Source: Cycas panzhihuaensis (lineage: Eukaryota; Cycadophyta). Taken from it: DNA of 64,000 bases. Location of the stretch: NCBI GenBank assembly GCA_023213395.1, contig CM041465.1:51219741-51283740 (forward strand). The letters run 5' to 3'. The notes under the pieces are model-generated. The model was not told the DNA's origin and searched no databases. It worked only from the letters and a program-made list of their open reading frames with translations. Shown in pieces: positions 1 to 9,446 of this stretch (its first letter is position 1; every line of letters starts with the position of its first letter). The position numbers and the translations under genes are program-made.

Positions 1-232
1 GTTCACCGGTGTCTTTGCTCACGGAATTAAATCAATCGCATCTTTGGATTTCTCTTCTTTGGCGGTAATCCTTTTGGTTCTTGAATACTTGTTTATATTC
101 GTCCAAGATGTAATGTATTTACATTGGAATTTCTTGGATTTCTATCTTGTGGCATGACACTATATATGTGGGTGCTTTCTTCCGCATGATTCTTTCCATT
201 ACGTGAGATGACACTAATTGTGTGGTGGATAT

Positions 233-720
233 TTAGGTCCCCGTAGTATGTATTTGGTGCCGTTTATTCGGAAGCACATGACTGGTCATGTAGTTGGTGA
301 CTATATTTCCTAAGGTTTGTAACCACCGTACCCCTAAGACTATATCAACGCCTCCTATACGCATTGCAAACATATTGGATGTCGTGGTGTACTCACCAAT
401 TTTCGTGTTGATGTTTTGCAGAATCCTCCATGAGGTGCCGTCTTCCGTTAGCAATTGAGACACGAAGGTTTTAATGGTTCCACCTTGATTCCCAGCTTTT
501 GTTGGTGCATTGATAAAATTATGCGTGCTCCCACTATCCACTAACACCGCTATTGGGGCTCCTTTCAGCATCCCTTCAAATCGTAGTGTTTGAGGTGCCG
601 TGCTTTGACCTGTTATGGCTTGCAGAGATATTTGAACATTTTCTGTATCGACTTCTAGTAGTTCATCTAGTTCAACTTCGTCCTGTTCATTGTTATCTTC
701 TTGATCTGGGGCCGTATCTT
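233..720 (-). pseudogene. pol: Protease domain of chromovirus I
   Basis: This is a retropepsin-like aspartic protease, which in LTR elements cleaves the Gag-Pol polyprotein inside the particle. The catalytic motif is visible as LVDSGSTHNF near 500-560, with the Asp-Ser-Gly triad intact. It is followed by a VLGVRWLQTLG stretch, the usual C-terminal flap and strand of plant gypsy proteases. An acidic linker (620-720, rich in E and D) joins it to the zinc knuckle. The equivalent protease in chromovirus B has lost its catalytic glycine, so this copy is better preserved at the active site. Confidence 0.85.
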
Positions 721-761
721 CTTACATTTGTTCGGTATCTCTAGTTCTTCATTATTCAACA

Positions 762-1663
762 TAAATACCTTCTTTCCCGGACATTGGTGCTCTCGATTCC
801 ATTTCCCTCCGCATTTGAAACAAGTACCTTTCTGTATGTGTTCTTGTCGCGTGGAGTTTTCCGTTGTATTCTTGATTGCAAGTGGGCGTCGATTTAACTC
901 GACCTCTGCCAGTTCGTGTTAGATGGTGGAGCAAAATCCGTTCTACGCATGAAGGTAGGCCTAGTTTCTTTAAGTTTAGCTTCGACACATCGAGCGTGGT
1001 TTATGATGTCTTCTAATTCTCCATGTTGCTGCGCTAATACCTGGAATCTGATGGGGGCCTTGAGCCTGCTTATATATGTCTCCCTTAGACATTCTTGAGG
1101 AATGTTTGATGTAACCATACATTGTAACATCTGAAATTGTTCTCGTATATTCGCGAATCGATCCATCTGCTGCAGTCTTGTCAATCTGTCGTAATTCATA
1201 GACCAAGAGTCTTCATATTGGTTGATGATAGCTACTCGAAATTTCTCCATTCCTCTTCTTGAGGTCCTTGCATCTTTTCCACCAATAATACCAATTCAAG
1301 GCTCGTCCATAGAGATGTAAGGAGGCAATGGGCAACATATCTATGCTTGGTGTTTTGTTTCTGCTAAGTATGTTTCCATTTGAAGTAGCCATGCTCTTAT
1401 GTCCCGTGTTTTTCGGATCGAATTTTTCTAATGCGATCTTTGGTCCTCCTTGATTTACATTTCTTATTTGAAAAACAATTCCTTCCTTAAACCTACTTTA
1501 CGGGTTCCCCGATCATTTCTTGATCCGAATCACATTACATTTTCGGATGAGCTATCTCTTGTTTATCCAATCTTCCGCTTAAGTTCCTAATTTGTTGTGA
1601 AAGTTCTTCCATGACCGCCAAGGTTTCTCTTGCTTGTTTTTCCGAGTTGTGGGACCTCGGCAT
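762..1663 (-). pseudogene. gag: Gag of chromovirus I, frameshifted
   Basis: Gag forms the virus-like particle and binds the RNA genome. The likely start is the ATG at 1663, in the frame that reads MPRSHNSEKQ. Motifs in order are a coiled N-terminus, an LHLYGRALNWYYWW segment (about 1270-1330) typical of the retrotransposon Gag fold, a LTRLQQ helix (about 1175), and a zinc knuckle CFKCGGKWNREHQC (about 780-830) of the C-X2-C-X7-H-X-C type also found in element B. The frame changes at least twice, between 1250 and 1535 and near the zinc knuckle, so no full-length protein can be made. The open frame that reaches 1792 begins inside the primer site and is not a natural start. Confidence 0.8.
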
Positions 1664-1780
1664 TTTGTTTTGTGGGCTGATTTTTACGGATCTTAATTCC
1701 GTCTTGGTCCTTTTCGAATTGCTAGGGTGGGAGGGTGGGTCAAAATTTTCTTCCCTCGTGAAAATTTCCCGCTTGAGCAA

Positions 1781-1791
1781 GCTCGATACCA
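1781..1791 (-). other. Primer-binding site of element I
   Basis: On the minus strand the bases read TGGTATCGAGC two bases after the LTR end. This resembles the initiator tRNA-Met site TGGTATCAGAGC with the AG lost. It primes minus-strand DNA synthesis and fixes the orientation of the element. Confidence 0.8.
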
Positions 1792-1793
1792 CT

Positions 1794-2408
1794 TGTAGCG
1801 AGTCCTTTACCCAATTGGATGTAAAATCGAGCAGAGTAGGGCGAATTCACAGACACAGAGCAATAATAGAGAAAAAGGTTCACAAATGCTAAATCCAAAT
1901 AGATCGAATTCACAAATGGCAAACACCTTTTGATCCAAAAGTATATCTTCAATTATAGGATAAATACAAAATACGATACAAGAATGCACAAATTATAAGT
2001 AGAGCTCCAAGCAGTACTGTCATCGCCGCCACAATCGCCAAACCCTTCAAGGCGGGGATCCTCCCAGAATTTGCAGCCCTAAGGCCGAAAATGCACTTGC
2101 CTTGAGGCCGAAAATGAAGAGAAGAGAGCTTCACGAATGGATGATTTTGAATGATCTCAAAGTCCCTATATATAGGCGCATAAACTGGGACAAAATGAAG
2201 TCGGCCGGGCGAGGAGGAGTGCGCTCAACATAATCATGAGAAGTCGGCTACAACTTCTCAAAAAACTGGCAGGCTATCTTTAAATGGTCATAACTTTTTA
2301 TAGGGATGTCGGAATTGACTTTCGTCTGAACCGTTGGAATCGTCGTTCAGAGGCCTATCATTTGAATGCTTATACGCTATAACTTTGACCATATTTTGGA
2401 GTGCTACA
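1794..2408 (-). repeat. 5' LTR of chromovirus I
   Basis: A 615-bp LTR bounded by TGTAGC and GCTACA on the plus strand, adjoining the primer site on the left. Its outer end (about 2220-2408) resembles the LTRs of B, whereas the inner part differs and contains a short GC-rich stretch with GGCCGAAAATG repeated near 2080-2115. The matching 3' LTR is outside the window. Confidence 0.85.
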
Positions 2409-2549
2409 TTTGTTGTGGTGAAGATGGAGAATCACAAGAAGACATACCCTGCATTAGTGGGAAGGCCCTGGTTGTTGGTAACTGAAGCCTTACAAGATTG
2501 GGGGAAGCTAACATTCACATTGAATTCAGTAGGGAGGAAGGTAACACTT
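2409..2549 (+). pseudogene. pol: Gypsy A, protease C-terminal fragment (left part)
   Basis: This short piece encodes YPALVGRPWLL followed by a beta-strand-like TFTLNS stretch. The same YPALLGRPWLY motif occurs at the end of the protease of gypsy C (about 52090-52130). It marks the C-terminal part of a gypsy protease on the plus strand. The frame continues across the insertion of B: the sequence stops at 2549 and resumes at 8837 in the same phase. It is all that remains in the window of element A upstream of B, because element I cuts it off at 2408. Confidence 0.8.
2545..2549. repeat. Target-site duplication of B, left copy
   Basis: CACTT immediately before the left LTR, identical to 8832-8836 just after the right LTR. 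Five bases is the usual duplication size for LTR elements and proves that 2550-8831 is one insertion. Confidence 0.95.
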
Positions 2550-3132
2550 TGTAGCGATCTAGTTCTACTTTTATAACAATTTTCCTCAAAATATAGGTAA
2601 TAATTCACAAAAGACAATAACTAGATGCCATTCAATAGTAAAATGAATAGGGAACAAGAATTACAGAATCCACCAAAGTAAATACTAATCTTTATTGTCA
2701 AATAATACCAAAATAGAGCGAAATTATAACAAAATACCAGTCTTTTGCTGAAGAAGTAAGCTTCCCTCTTCGAGGCGAGAAACCCTCCAAACTGTAGCCC
2801 CCAAATGGGCGAGCTAATTGCAGCCCTAGAACCGAAGATGCGCGACCAAAGAACCTCTGACGATGATGAAATGAGGCCGCAAATCCTCCTTAAATAGGTG
2901 GACAAAGGATAATAATAGAAGTCGGCTAGAAAATGTGATATTCTTCTTAATACTGCTCAAATAGAAGTCGGCCAGAACTTCTCCAAAAACTGGTAGGTTG
3001 GCTTTAAATGGTCATAGCTTTTGATAGAGATCTTAGAATTGACTTTCGTCTAAACCGTTGGAATCGTCGTTTAGAGGCCTTCGATTTGAATGGTAATAAG
3101 CTATATTTTTTACCATATTGTGGAATGCTACA
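2550..3132 (-). repeat. 3' LTR of chromovirus B
   Basis: A 583-bp repeat, TGTAGC to GCTACA, pairing with 8250-8831 over its full length. It is the 3' LTR because the polypurine tract is on its inner side. Confidence 0.95.
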
Positions 3133-3147
3133 AGTCTCCCCCCCTCA
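3133..3147 (-). other. Polypurine tract of chromovirus B
   Basis: On the minus strand this reads TGAGGGGGGGAGACT directly against the TG of the 3' LTR. It is the RNase H-resistant primer for plus-strand DNA. Confidence 0.9.
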
Positions 3148-3162
3148 AAACATGCTTTGCCC

Positions 3163-3360
3163 TCAAAGCATGGGTAAATTTTGGTACTGTTGTATCCATT
3201 CTTCAGATTCCCATGTGGCTTCACTGTTATCCATTGTTTTCCATTTAATAAGGTATTCTGTGATTTCACGAGAATGCAACCTTTTGGTACGTTTTTGAAG
3301 GATACCTTCTGGTTCAATTGATAGTCCTCCTTCTTCATCTAATATTGAAAGTTCTGTTTA
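3163..3360 (-). pseudogene. pol: Chromodomain at the integrase C-terminus of B
   Basis: The minus frame ending at the TGA at 3163-3165 encodes a chromodomain of about 50 residues. The visible core is YLIKWK, then ATWESEEW and a final helix with LPML. These are the aromatic and tryptophan positions of the chromo fold (KW...TWE). In chromoviruses this domain is fused to integrase and is known to bias insertion toward methylated-histone chromatin. This short stretch is uninterrupted, but the frame is broken upstream. It is the evidence for calling B, and by similarity I, a chromovirus. Confidence 0.9.
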
Positions 3361-4440
3361 GATTGGTACCCTCTCTCCTAACTTCCTCTTAAGGCAAGAA
3401 ACGTGGAATGTATTGTGTATTCGGCAATCTGGGGGAAGTTCTAATTTGTAGGCTACATCTCCAATTTTAGCCAAGATTTTATAGGGTCCAAAAAATTTCG
3501 GTTGAAGTTTATTTTGCCATGTTTATTTTAGGCTATTTTGCTTGTAGGGTTGTAATTGCAGAAAACCCAGTCTCCTACCTTGAATGTACACTCTGTTCTT
3601 TGAAGATCAGCTTGTTGCTTCATTCGATTGTGAGCTAAGTTCAAGTTATCTTTTAAGGCATCCAGTATCTGCCTTAACTGTTGGTGATACTCTTCGATCG
3701 ATTGTACTTTGGATGGTTAGGTCCAATTAAGGATGGATGGCGGCTCAAATCCATATAATGCTTGAAAAGGGGACATCCCGACAAACGTGTGGTAAGTTGT
3801 ATTATACCACCATTCTACTAAATGAAGCCATTTGTGCCACTAGTGTGGGCTTTGAGTAGTGAAATTATGTAGATACCCCTCTATGCATTTATTTACAACT
3901 TCTGTCTGACCGTCTAATTGTGGATGATATGCAAAACTCATATTAAGCTTCGTGCCCGCCAATCTGAACAATTCTTGCCAAAAATGACTGGTGAATTTGG
4001 GATCGCGATCACTAACTATCACTTTTGGAAACCCATGGAGACGATATATCTCCTTAATGAATAACTCTGCTATTTGAGGAGCTTTTGTTGTTGCTTGAGT
4101 TCCCCTAAAATGTGCATATTTGGTTAATCAATCCACAACAACAAAAATAGTATCCTTTCCTTCTGATTTTGGTAGCCCCGTGATGAAGTCCATAGATATC
4201 TCCTCCCATGTTTGTTTCAGAATCAGTAGAGGCTGAAGAAGACCTGGAACTTTTACATTCTCTCCTCTGTTTCTCTGGTAGAGATCACATTCTGCTACAA
4301 ACTTCTGTATTTCTTCTTTCATTCCTTTCCAGAAGAAAATCTCTCGAATTTTGCGATAAGTTTTGTCTACTCCTATATGGCCTCCCATTGGTGACGCATG
4401 GGCCTCTTCTAAGACCTTTGCTTTGATTGTCGTTGCTACA
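3361..4440 (-). pseudogene. pol: Integrase of chromovirus B
   Basis: Integrase inserts the cDNA copy into the genome. The N-terminal zinc domain is seen at about 4270-4430 (GGHIGVDKTYRK ... ECDLYQ); the second cysteine of the expected CXXC pair is tyrosine. The catalytic core shows the first Asp in MDFITGLP (about 4180), the second in VSDRDPKF (about 4010) and the Glu in DGQTEVVN (about 3910), so all three DDE residues are present. Downstream, conserved LYG and NTFHVSCLK segments lead into the chromodomain. Stops near 4130 and 3840 break the frame. Confidence 0.85.
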
Positions 4441-4629
4441 AGCACTAGCATCTTACCTTTTCGTAAGATTAAATTTCCTTGGAGAGAGTACTTGGTATTA
4501 AGTCCTTCCTTGATTTCTTGCAGTGCCTTTTGAGAATGAGCATCCTCATCATAACCATTGACTAGTTCCTCTGTCCATGCTGGGTTAATTATGGTAATGG
4601 CTTTTAATGATGCTTTATCCTCTTCGTGA

Positions 4630-5102
4630 TCTTCTGTTATAGATCTTGATAATGCGTCTACTATGATGTTCTCCTTTCCTTTCTTGTAAACTATCGAAAA
4701 GTCAAATGCTTGTAATCTGTTCACCCACTTTTGTTGTTCATCTGTTAAAGATTTTTTATTCAGAAAATATTTCAAAGCTAAGTGATCAGTCTTGACGATA
4801 AATTTATTTCCTAGCAAATATTGTTGCCACTATTGGATGGCATGCATAATGGCTAGTATTTCTTTGTCGTATATTGGTTTGAGACGCTCACGGCTATTGA
4901 GGTTACGACTTTCATATGCTAGTGGTCGATCTTCCGGTAATAAAATTGCTTCCAACCCAAAACTGGAGGCGTCACATTCGATAGTAAAGGGTTTTGAGAA
5001 TTGTGGTAGTGCAACAACTGGGGCCGTAGTCATAGTTGTCTTTAGTTGTTGGAATGCCGCTTTTGTTAATTGATCCCATTTAAATGCCTCTTTTCTTGTC
5101 AA
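4630..5102 (-). pseudogene. pol: RNase H of chromovirus B
   Basis: RNase H degrades the RNA strand of the replication intermediate. The segment contains TIECDASSFGLEAIL (first catalytic Asp), ESRNLNSRERL, the EILAI region with the catalytic Glu, and VKTDHLALKYFL (third acidic residue), ending with the conserved DALSRS. A one-frame break lies between 4817 and 4830 where the glutamine/tryptophan-rich linker is interrupted. Domain order and spacing match chromoviral RNase H. Confidence 0.85.
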
Positions 5103-6582
5103 ATCTATTAGAGGCGCAGCTATATGAGCATAACCCTTGATAAATTTGCGTACGAACCCGGCAGCTCCTAAGAATCCTCGAATTCCTGTAACATTCTTAG
5201 GTGTGGGCCAGTTGATAATCGCCTCAATCTTCTTTGGGTCAATTCACACTCCTTCAGAAGATATTATATGTCCCTGTGAAAAGAGGCCTAATGGCCTCAC
5301 AGTCCCAAGATCTAGAAGCTAGGATCACTCTAGTTCTAGAATCCCAAATACTTAACAAGTATAATACTCTCAAGGTAAAAGAAAGCATAAGAGACAAAGC
5401 ATAAAATGAAGGAGCAAGAGAAATGATACCAAATGTGTGGAGTTGGAATTGGTCAAACCTCCAAAAGAATAAACAGTTTGATTAGCAAACTGACAGCATA
5501 ACAATACATCTCCAACTCTGTTATGAGACAATGAGGAGAGATCTCATTATATAGAGTGAAATGAGAGACCTAAGGCCTTGGATGTTGGACAAGTGTCAAA
5601 CATCCAAGATACATGCCTTGCATGTAGGACATGTGTCCTTTTGGGCTCTCATGTGAGCAAAAATGCATGAGGGTCCATTTGACCCTTTAGTGACAACGTT
5701 GTGTCACTAGAAAGAATGTGGGTGTGCACTTTATCACTTAAGTGATAAGTCACCCCTAAAATCTATACACATATTATATAAAAAATAAAGTACATAATCT
5801 TAACATGTAAACATAAGGTTTAACAATCCCAAATATTCTAGCTCTGTTTGACCAAATGTACATTTCTTTTTGTTCGCGAATAATTGTTGGTTCTGTAATA
5901 ACCAGAGGACGATCTGAATGTGTTGGAGATGCTCCTACCAAGAACGGTTATAGATTAGGATATCATAAAAAAAAACTAGTATAAATTTTTGAATATATGG
6001 CTTGAGAATCTGGTTCATCATATTTTGAAATGTTGTGGGGGCATTCGTTAGCCAAAAAGGTATAACCCAAAATTCAAATAGCCCTTCATGTGTGTGAAAA
6101 GTCGTCTTATGCGTGTCTTCTTTTTTGATGCGAATCTGATAGTATCCAGAGCACAAATCAATTTTTGAGAAGAACTTTGCTCCATGAAGTTCATCCAAAA
6201 GGTCATCGATACGAGGAATCGAGTATCTATTCTTGATCGTTAATTTATTGAGAGCCCGATAATCTCCACACATACGATATGATCCATCTTTCTTTCGTGC
6301 AATTATAACTGGAGATGTGAAGGGACTACTGCTTTGTACGATGATTCCTTGTTGGAGAAGATCTTGAGTGATGTGTTCAATCTCTTGTTTATGATGGAAT
6401 GGGTGCCTATATGGCCTGATATTGACAGGGGCCGATTGAGGAACCAAATCAATCACATGCTCATATCCATGACTAGGAGGAAGTTCAGGTGGTAGTTCCT
6501 CAAAAACCTTACTATATTGGTCAATTAGTTCTTGCACCTCAGTGGGAACTTCTTTTGTTGGTACCTTATAACAGGAAATCAT
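5103..6582 (-). pseudogene. pol: Reverse transcriptase of B, split by a solo LTR
   Basis: This is a reverse transcriptase whose fingers and palm lie at 5935-6582 (VIIARKKDGSYRMCGDYR, FSKIDLCSGYYQI, LTNAPTTFQ). The active site reads VFFYDILIY, where gypsy elements normally have two adjacent aspartates; the first is tyrosine here, so this copy is inactive. A frameshift near 5935 precedes the EYLG segment (about 5840), after which a solo copia LTR is inserted. The thumb and connection resume at 5274 with HIISSEGV and the GFLGAAGF motif (about 5170). Confidence 0.9.
5275..5825 (-). repeat. Solo LTR of the H copia family inside B
   Basis: A 551-bp sequence bounded by TG and CA on the plus strand, whose reverse complement matches the LTRs of copia H along its length, including the 18-bp palindrome (5731-5748), the TATATAA-like region and the terminal GGTTTAACA. 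No internal copia sequence remains. Flanks are GTCCC (5270-5274) and ATCCC (5826-5830), a target duplication with one mismatch. It arose by LTR-LTR recombination after a full element inserted into the reverse transcriptase of B. It lacks the 60-bp internal duplication present in H. Confidence 0.9.
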
Positions 6583-6600
6583 GAACGAGATGGGATTTTT

Positions 6601-7019
6601 TCAAAGTATCTTTTCCATTCGCTGAGATGATACCAATTGTACTGGAGGAATGTCGGGACCCTGTAACTTGTACTTACGTCCCTTTTGGTGAAAACACATA
6701 AACCGCGTCCGAAAATTGGTAACAATGTTTCCCAAGGTTTGAAGCCATTGTACTCCTAGAACCACATCAACCCCGTCGATAGGCATGGCAAACATGCAAG
6801 TTGAGGTCAAGTACTCTGCAATACGTAAGCTTACTTGCTGGCAATAACTACCACAAGGCATAGTCCTACCATTTGCTATTGCCACTTGGAATATATTGAG
6901 TGGCTTTACTGTGAGACCTAACTTTCTCTGATGGGACGATTTATGAAATTGTGTGTACTATCACTATCTACCAAAATGGAAACCTCTACATTTTTTATTA
7001 ACCCTAGAAATCTTAATGT
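6601..7019 (-). pseudogene. pol: Protease of chromovirus B
   Basis: This is an aspartic protease homologous to 233-720. The catalytic motif reads LVDSDSTHNFIN at about 6950-6985, so the glycine of Asp-Ser-Gly is aspartate, which should abolish activity. The downstream VLGVQWLQTLGNIV block matches element I almost residue for residue. A frameshift near 6900 separates the motif from the rest. Confidence 0.85.
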
Positions 7020-8133
7020 CTACAGTGCGTGCGTCTCCCCAATGATGGCTTGAAGTGATATCTGAATATTGTCTGGGTCTGTACTCAATAACACTTCTAT
7101 CTGGGCTTCATCTTCTTGGACCAATGCTTCCTCTTCTGTAATTTCTTCCCTAGTTTCATCAGGGAGAGGGTCTTCTTCATTGTTCATCATGAACATCTTC
7201 TTAGGAGGGCATCTATGTTCCCAATTATACTTTCCTCCACAATGAAAACATGTTCCATTCTTGATGTGTTCTGCTCTTGACATTTGTTCATCTTTTTTCT
7301 CCCCCGTAGGAGCACCGGCTTTAGTTCGAGACTGTGTCCAATTTGGTTTAAATTACTGGCTAGGAGGTCTTTCAAACTCAGTTCGACGAACAAAACCTTG
7401 TCTTCCTTCTCTAAATTCTGCTTCAATGTTCCTGGCATGGCGTATGGCATCAGTCAGGAAGCTCACTTCCATGGTCTTTAGTCGGTACTTGATATTACCT
7501 CGAAGACCTGCTATGTATACTTCTATGAGTTGAGGTTCACTAATATGGGCATCCACCATACTATGCAGTGCTTGGGCTGCTCAAGATAAGATTGTCTTGT
7601 CTGGACTGTTGTAACCTAGTAAGTTGGGCGAAATAATTCGTTTTCGTTGTATCTTCATATTGCTGGAATAGAAACTTCTTTAAAAAAATCCAGTTGTAGT
7701 GGATTGTTCCCTCATAATTTCTTTGCCACCAATGAAAAAATTGTGAGGCTTTTCCATATAAGTGCAACGCTGCCACCACCAATTTTTCCTTATTGGTTAA
7801 AGGGGTGGTTTTGAAGTAGACCTCTATTTGCATCACCCAACTACGAATATCTTGGGATCTATCTAGGTCAAACTTTTCTAGCTGAAATTTAGTTCCCTTA
7901 AGACCGAGCCCAACCTGATCTCCTGAGTATTCCCCTTCTTCTTGGCTCTGCTCCTCTTCTTTAACTCCACTTTGAAATTCAAAATCTTTTTTTGGAGCCA
8001 ACAGAATATCACGAATTTCTTGCATATTCGATTTCAATTCCTTGTACTGGGTTTGCATTAGCATGATACTACCATCCAAATGGTCCACCCTTTTTGACAC
8101 GTCCTCGATTCCCTGGGAGGCTTGGAGCACCAT
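7020..8133 (-). pseudogene. gag: Gag of chromovirus B, frameshifted
   Basis: This is the particle protein. The ATG at 8133 (MVLQASQGIEDV) is the most likely start; the same frame runs further right through the primer site and into the LTR, so it cannot begin there. Domains in order are an N-terminal coiled coil (about 8000-8130), an acidic linker rich in E, the Gag core with ALHLYGKASQFFHWW (about 7720-7770) and LTRLQQ (about 7615), a second helix set (7353-7559) and the zinc knuckle CFHCGGKYNWEHRC (about 7205-7250). A stop near 7580 and frame changes near 7350 and 7280 break it. Confidence 0.85.
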
Positions 8134-8235
8134 TTTTCCTATTGTGGTTTTTCCTACCTTTAACTCCGTTCTATTGAAAAAAAAAATTCTCAGATATTTC
8201 TTGCAGAGACACCCTAAATACCCGCTTTGAACGAA

Positions 8236-8247
8236 GCTCTGATACCA
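8236..8247 (-). other. Primer-binding site of chromovirus B
   Basis: The minus strand reads TGGTATCAGAGC, the exact complement expected for the 3' end of plant initiator tRNA-Met, two bases from the LTR. Confidence 0.95.
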
Positions 8248-8249
8248 CT

Positions 8250-8831
8250 TGTAGTGATCTAATTCTACTTTTATAACAATTTTCCTCAAAATATAGGTAA
8301 TAATCCACAAAAGACAATAACTAGATGCTATTCAATAGTAAAATGAATAGGGAACAAGAATTACAGAATCCACCAAAGTAAATAATAATCTTTATTGTCA
8401 AATAATACCAAAATAGAGCGAAATTATAACAAAATACCAGTCTTTTGCTGAAGAAGTGAGCTTCCCTCTTCGAGGCGAGGAACCCTCCAAACTGCAGCCC
8501 CCAAATGGGCGAGCTAATTGCAGCCCTAGAACCGAAGATGTGCCATCAAAGAACCTCCGACGATGATGAAATGAAGCCACAAATCCTCCTTAAATAGGCG
8601 GCCAAAGGATAGTAATAGAAGTCAGCCAGAAAATGTGATATTCTTCTTAATACTGCTCAAATAGAAGTCGGCCAGAACTTCTCCAAAAACTGGCAGGTTG
8701 ACTTGAAATGGTCATAACATTTGATAGAGATCTCAGAATTGATTTATATTTGAACTGTTGGAATCGTTGTTCAGAGGCCTTTGATTTGAATGGTAATAAG
8801 CTATATTTTGACCATAGTTTAGAATGCTACA
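8250..8831 (-). repeat. 5' LTR of chromovirus B
   Basis: A 582-bp repeat that pairs with 2550-3132. The two copies differ at about 40 positions by eye, concentrated toward the outer end. It drives transcription leftwards. Confidence 0.95.
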
Positions 8832-8836
8832 CACTT
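8832..8836. repeat. Target-site duplication of B, right copy
   Basis: CACTT, identical to 2545-2549 on the other side of the element. Confidence 0.95.
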
Positions 8837-9052
8837 CCATTATGTTTAGACAGGCCCCAGATTGAGAAAGTAGAGGATATAGATACAACAACAACAACAA
8901 TACTAGCAACTATGATAAGTCCCTGCTCAAAGATGGTGTATCAAGCCCAGAGGACCCCACCAACTTTGCCCAGTGAAGCCTCTTCGGCATATGTACTGGA
9001 TTGGCTTCAAACTGTATGGGAGGAGACTGAAGCGGAAGGAATGAACTACTAC
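8837..9052 (+). pseudogene. pol: Gypsy A, protease C-terminal extension (right part)
   Basis: This open stretch continues the frame of 2409-2549. It begins PLCLDRPQIEKV, contains a run of threonines (DTTTTT) and ends with DWLQTVWEETE before a stop at about 9052. The region after the protease in gypsy C (51780-52060) has a comparable layout: an acidic and Thr/Ser-rich stretch, then a DYWLQDAY segment. It appears to be a linker rather than a known domain. Confidence 0.65.
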
Positions 9053-9263
9053 TGACTGGAGGTGTGTTAAGATAGTTCAGATCCAGAAGAGAATGATGAA
9101 GCTAGAAGCAAGGAAAAAGACCATTTTGTAATCGAAGAAGAATTAGAAAGTTCAGATGAGACACACAAAACCTTGGACAAGTTATTTGAAGAAAGGATCA
9201 TGGAAAGAAGATCAGAAAAATGTCCAGGTAACTTAAAAAAATTTCTTGGAAGCTTACCTCGAA

Positions 9264-9446
9264 TTTAGGGTGAAAACAAAAAAGCCAAAAAGCATATAAA
9301 AGAATGTACCAAGCTTTTTGAGAATAAAAAGATTGACTAGCTATATTTATTTCCTTTTTCCTTGGATGGTCTAGCTTTACCTTGGTATGAGACACACAAA
9401 ACACAATTTTGTAACTGGGAAAGAATGGCAAGAATATTTTTAATCT
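9264..9446 (+). pseudogene. Gag-like module between protease and RT in gypsy A
   Basis: The frame reads KKHIKEC, then LDGLALPWYETHK and NWERMARIF. This pattern (a helix, A-x-x-WY, then W-E and a basic helix) is the signature of the retrotransposon Gag core. Gypsy C has the same module at the same place (50665-51084), with KHIQKC, QVARDWYLGK and TWENLKKSF. One stop interrupts it in A, near 9340. It lies after the protease and before reverse transcriptase, where no Gag domain is expected. I read it as a second, conserved gag-like domain; see findings. Confidence 0.65.

Larger units (their letters stand above)
1..2408 (-). mobile_element. Chromovirus I (Ty3/gypsy), 5' half only
   Basis: This is the 5' half of a minus-strand Ty3/gypsy element. 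Reading leftwards from 2408 it has an LTR, a primer site, gag, a zinc knuckle and protease, and it runs off the window. Its gag, zinc knuckle and protease match those of chromovirus B, and the outer ~190 bp of its LTR is recognisably similar to B's LTR, so the two are related subfamilies. Its right edge abuts a fragment of gypsy A at 2409, so I inserted into A. Positions 1-232 probably hold the protease to reverse transcriptase linker, but no motif is recognisable there. The partner LTR and target duplication lie outside the window. Confidence 0.85.
2550..8831 (-). mobile_element. Chromovirus B (Ty3/gypsy), complete but decayed
   Basis: This is a 6282-bp minus-strand element with LTRs at both ends, a perfect CACTT target duplication, a primer site next to the right LTR and a polypurine tract next to the left LTR. 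Reading leftwards the order is gag with zinc knuckle, protease, reverse transcriptase, RNase H, integrase and a C-terminal chromodomain, which defines a chromovirus. Its two LTRs differ at about 40 of 583 positions by eye, mostly C/T or G/A, so it is not recent. It sits inside gypsy A and is itself interrupted by a solo copia LTR at 5275-5825, giving three levels of nesting. Confidence 0.95.

Noticed and set aside
1535-1792. Minus frame beginning at 1792 in element I
   Set aside because: The start is a GTG inside the primer-binding site; the ATG at 1663 is used instead.
3033-3338. 101-codon minus frame at the 3' end of B
   Set aside because: A shadow: the chromodomain is encoded in another minus frame over the same DNA.
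7561-8310. Full 249-codon minus frame reaching into the B LTR
   Set aside because: Its first 59 codons run through the primer site and LTR. The gag start was placed at 8133 instead.
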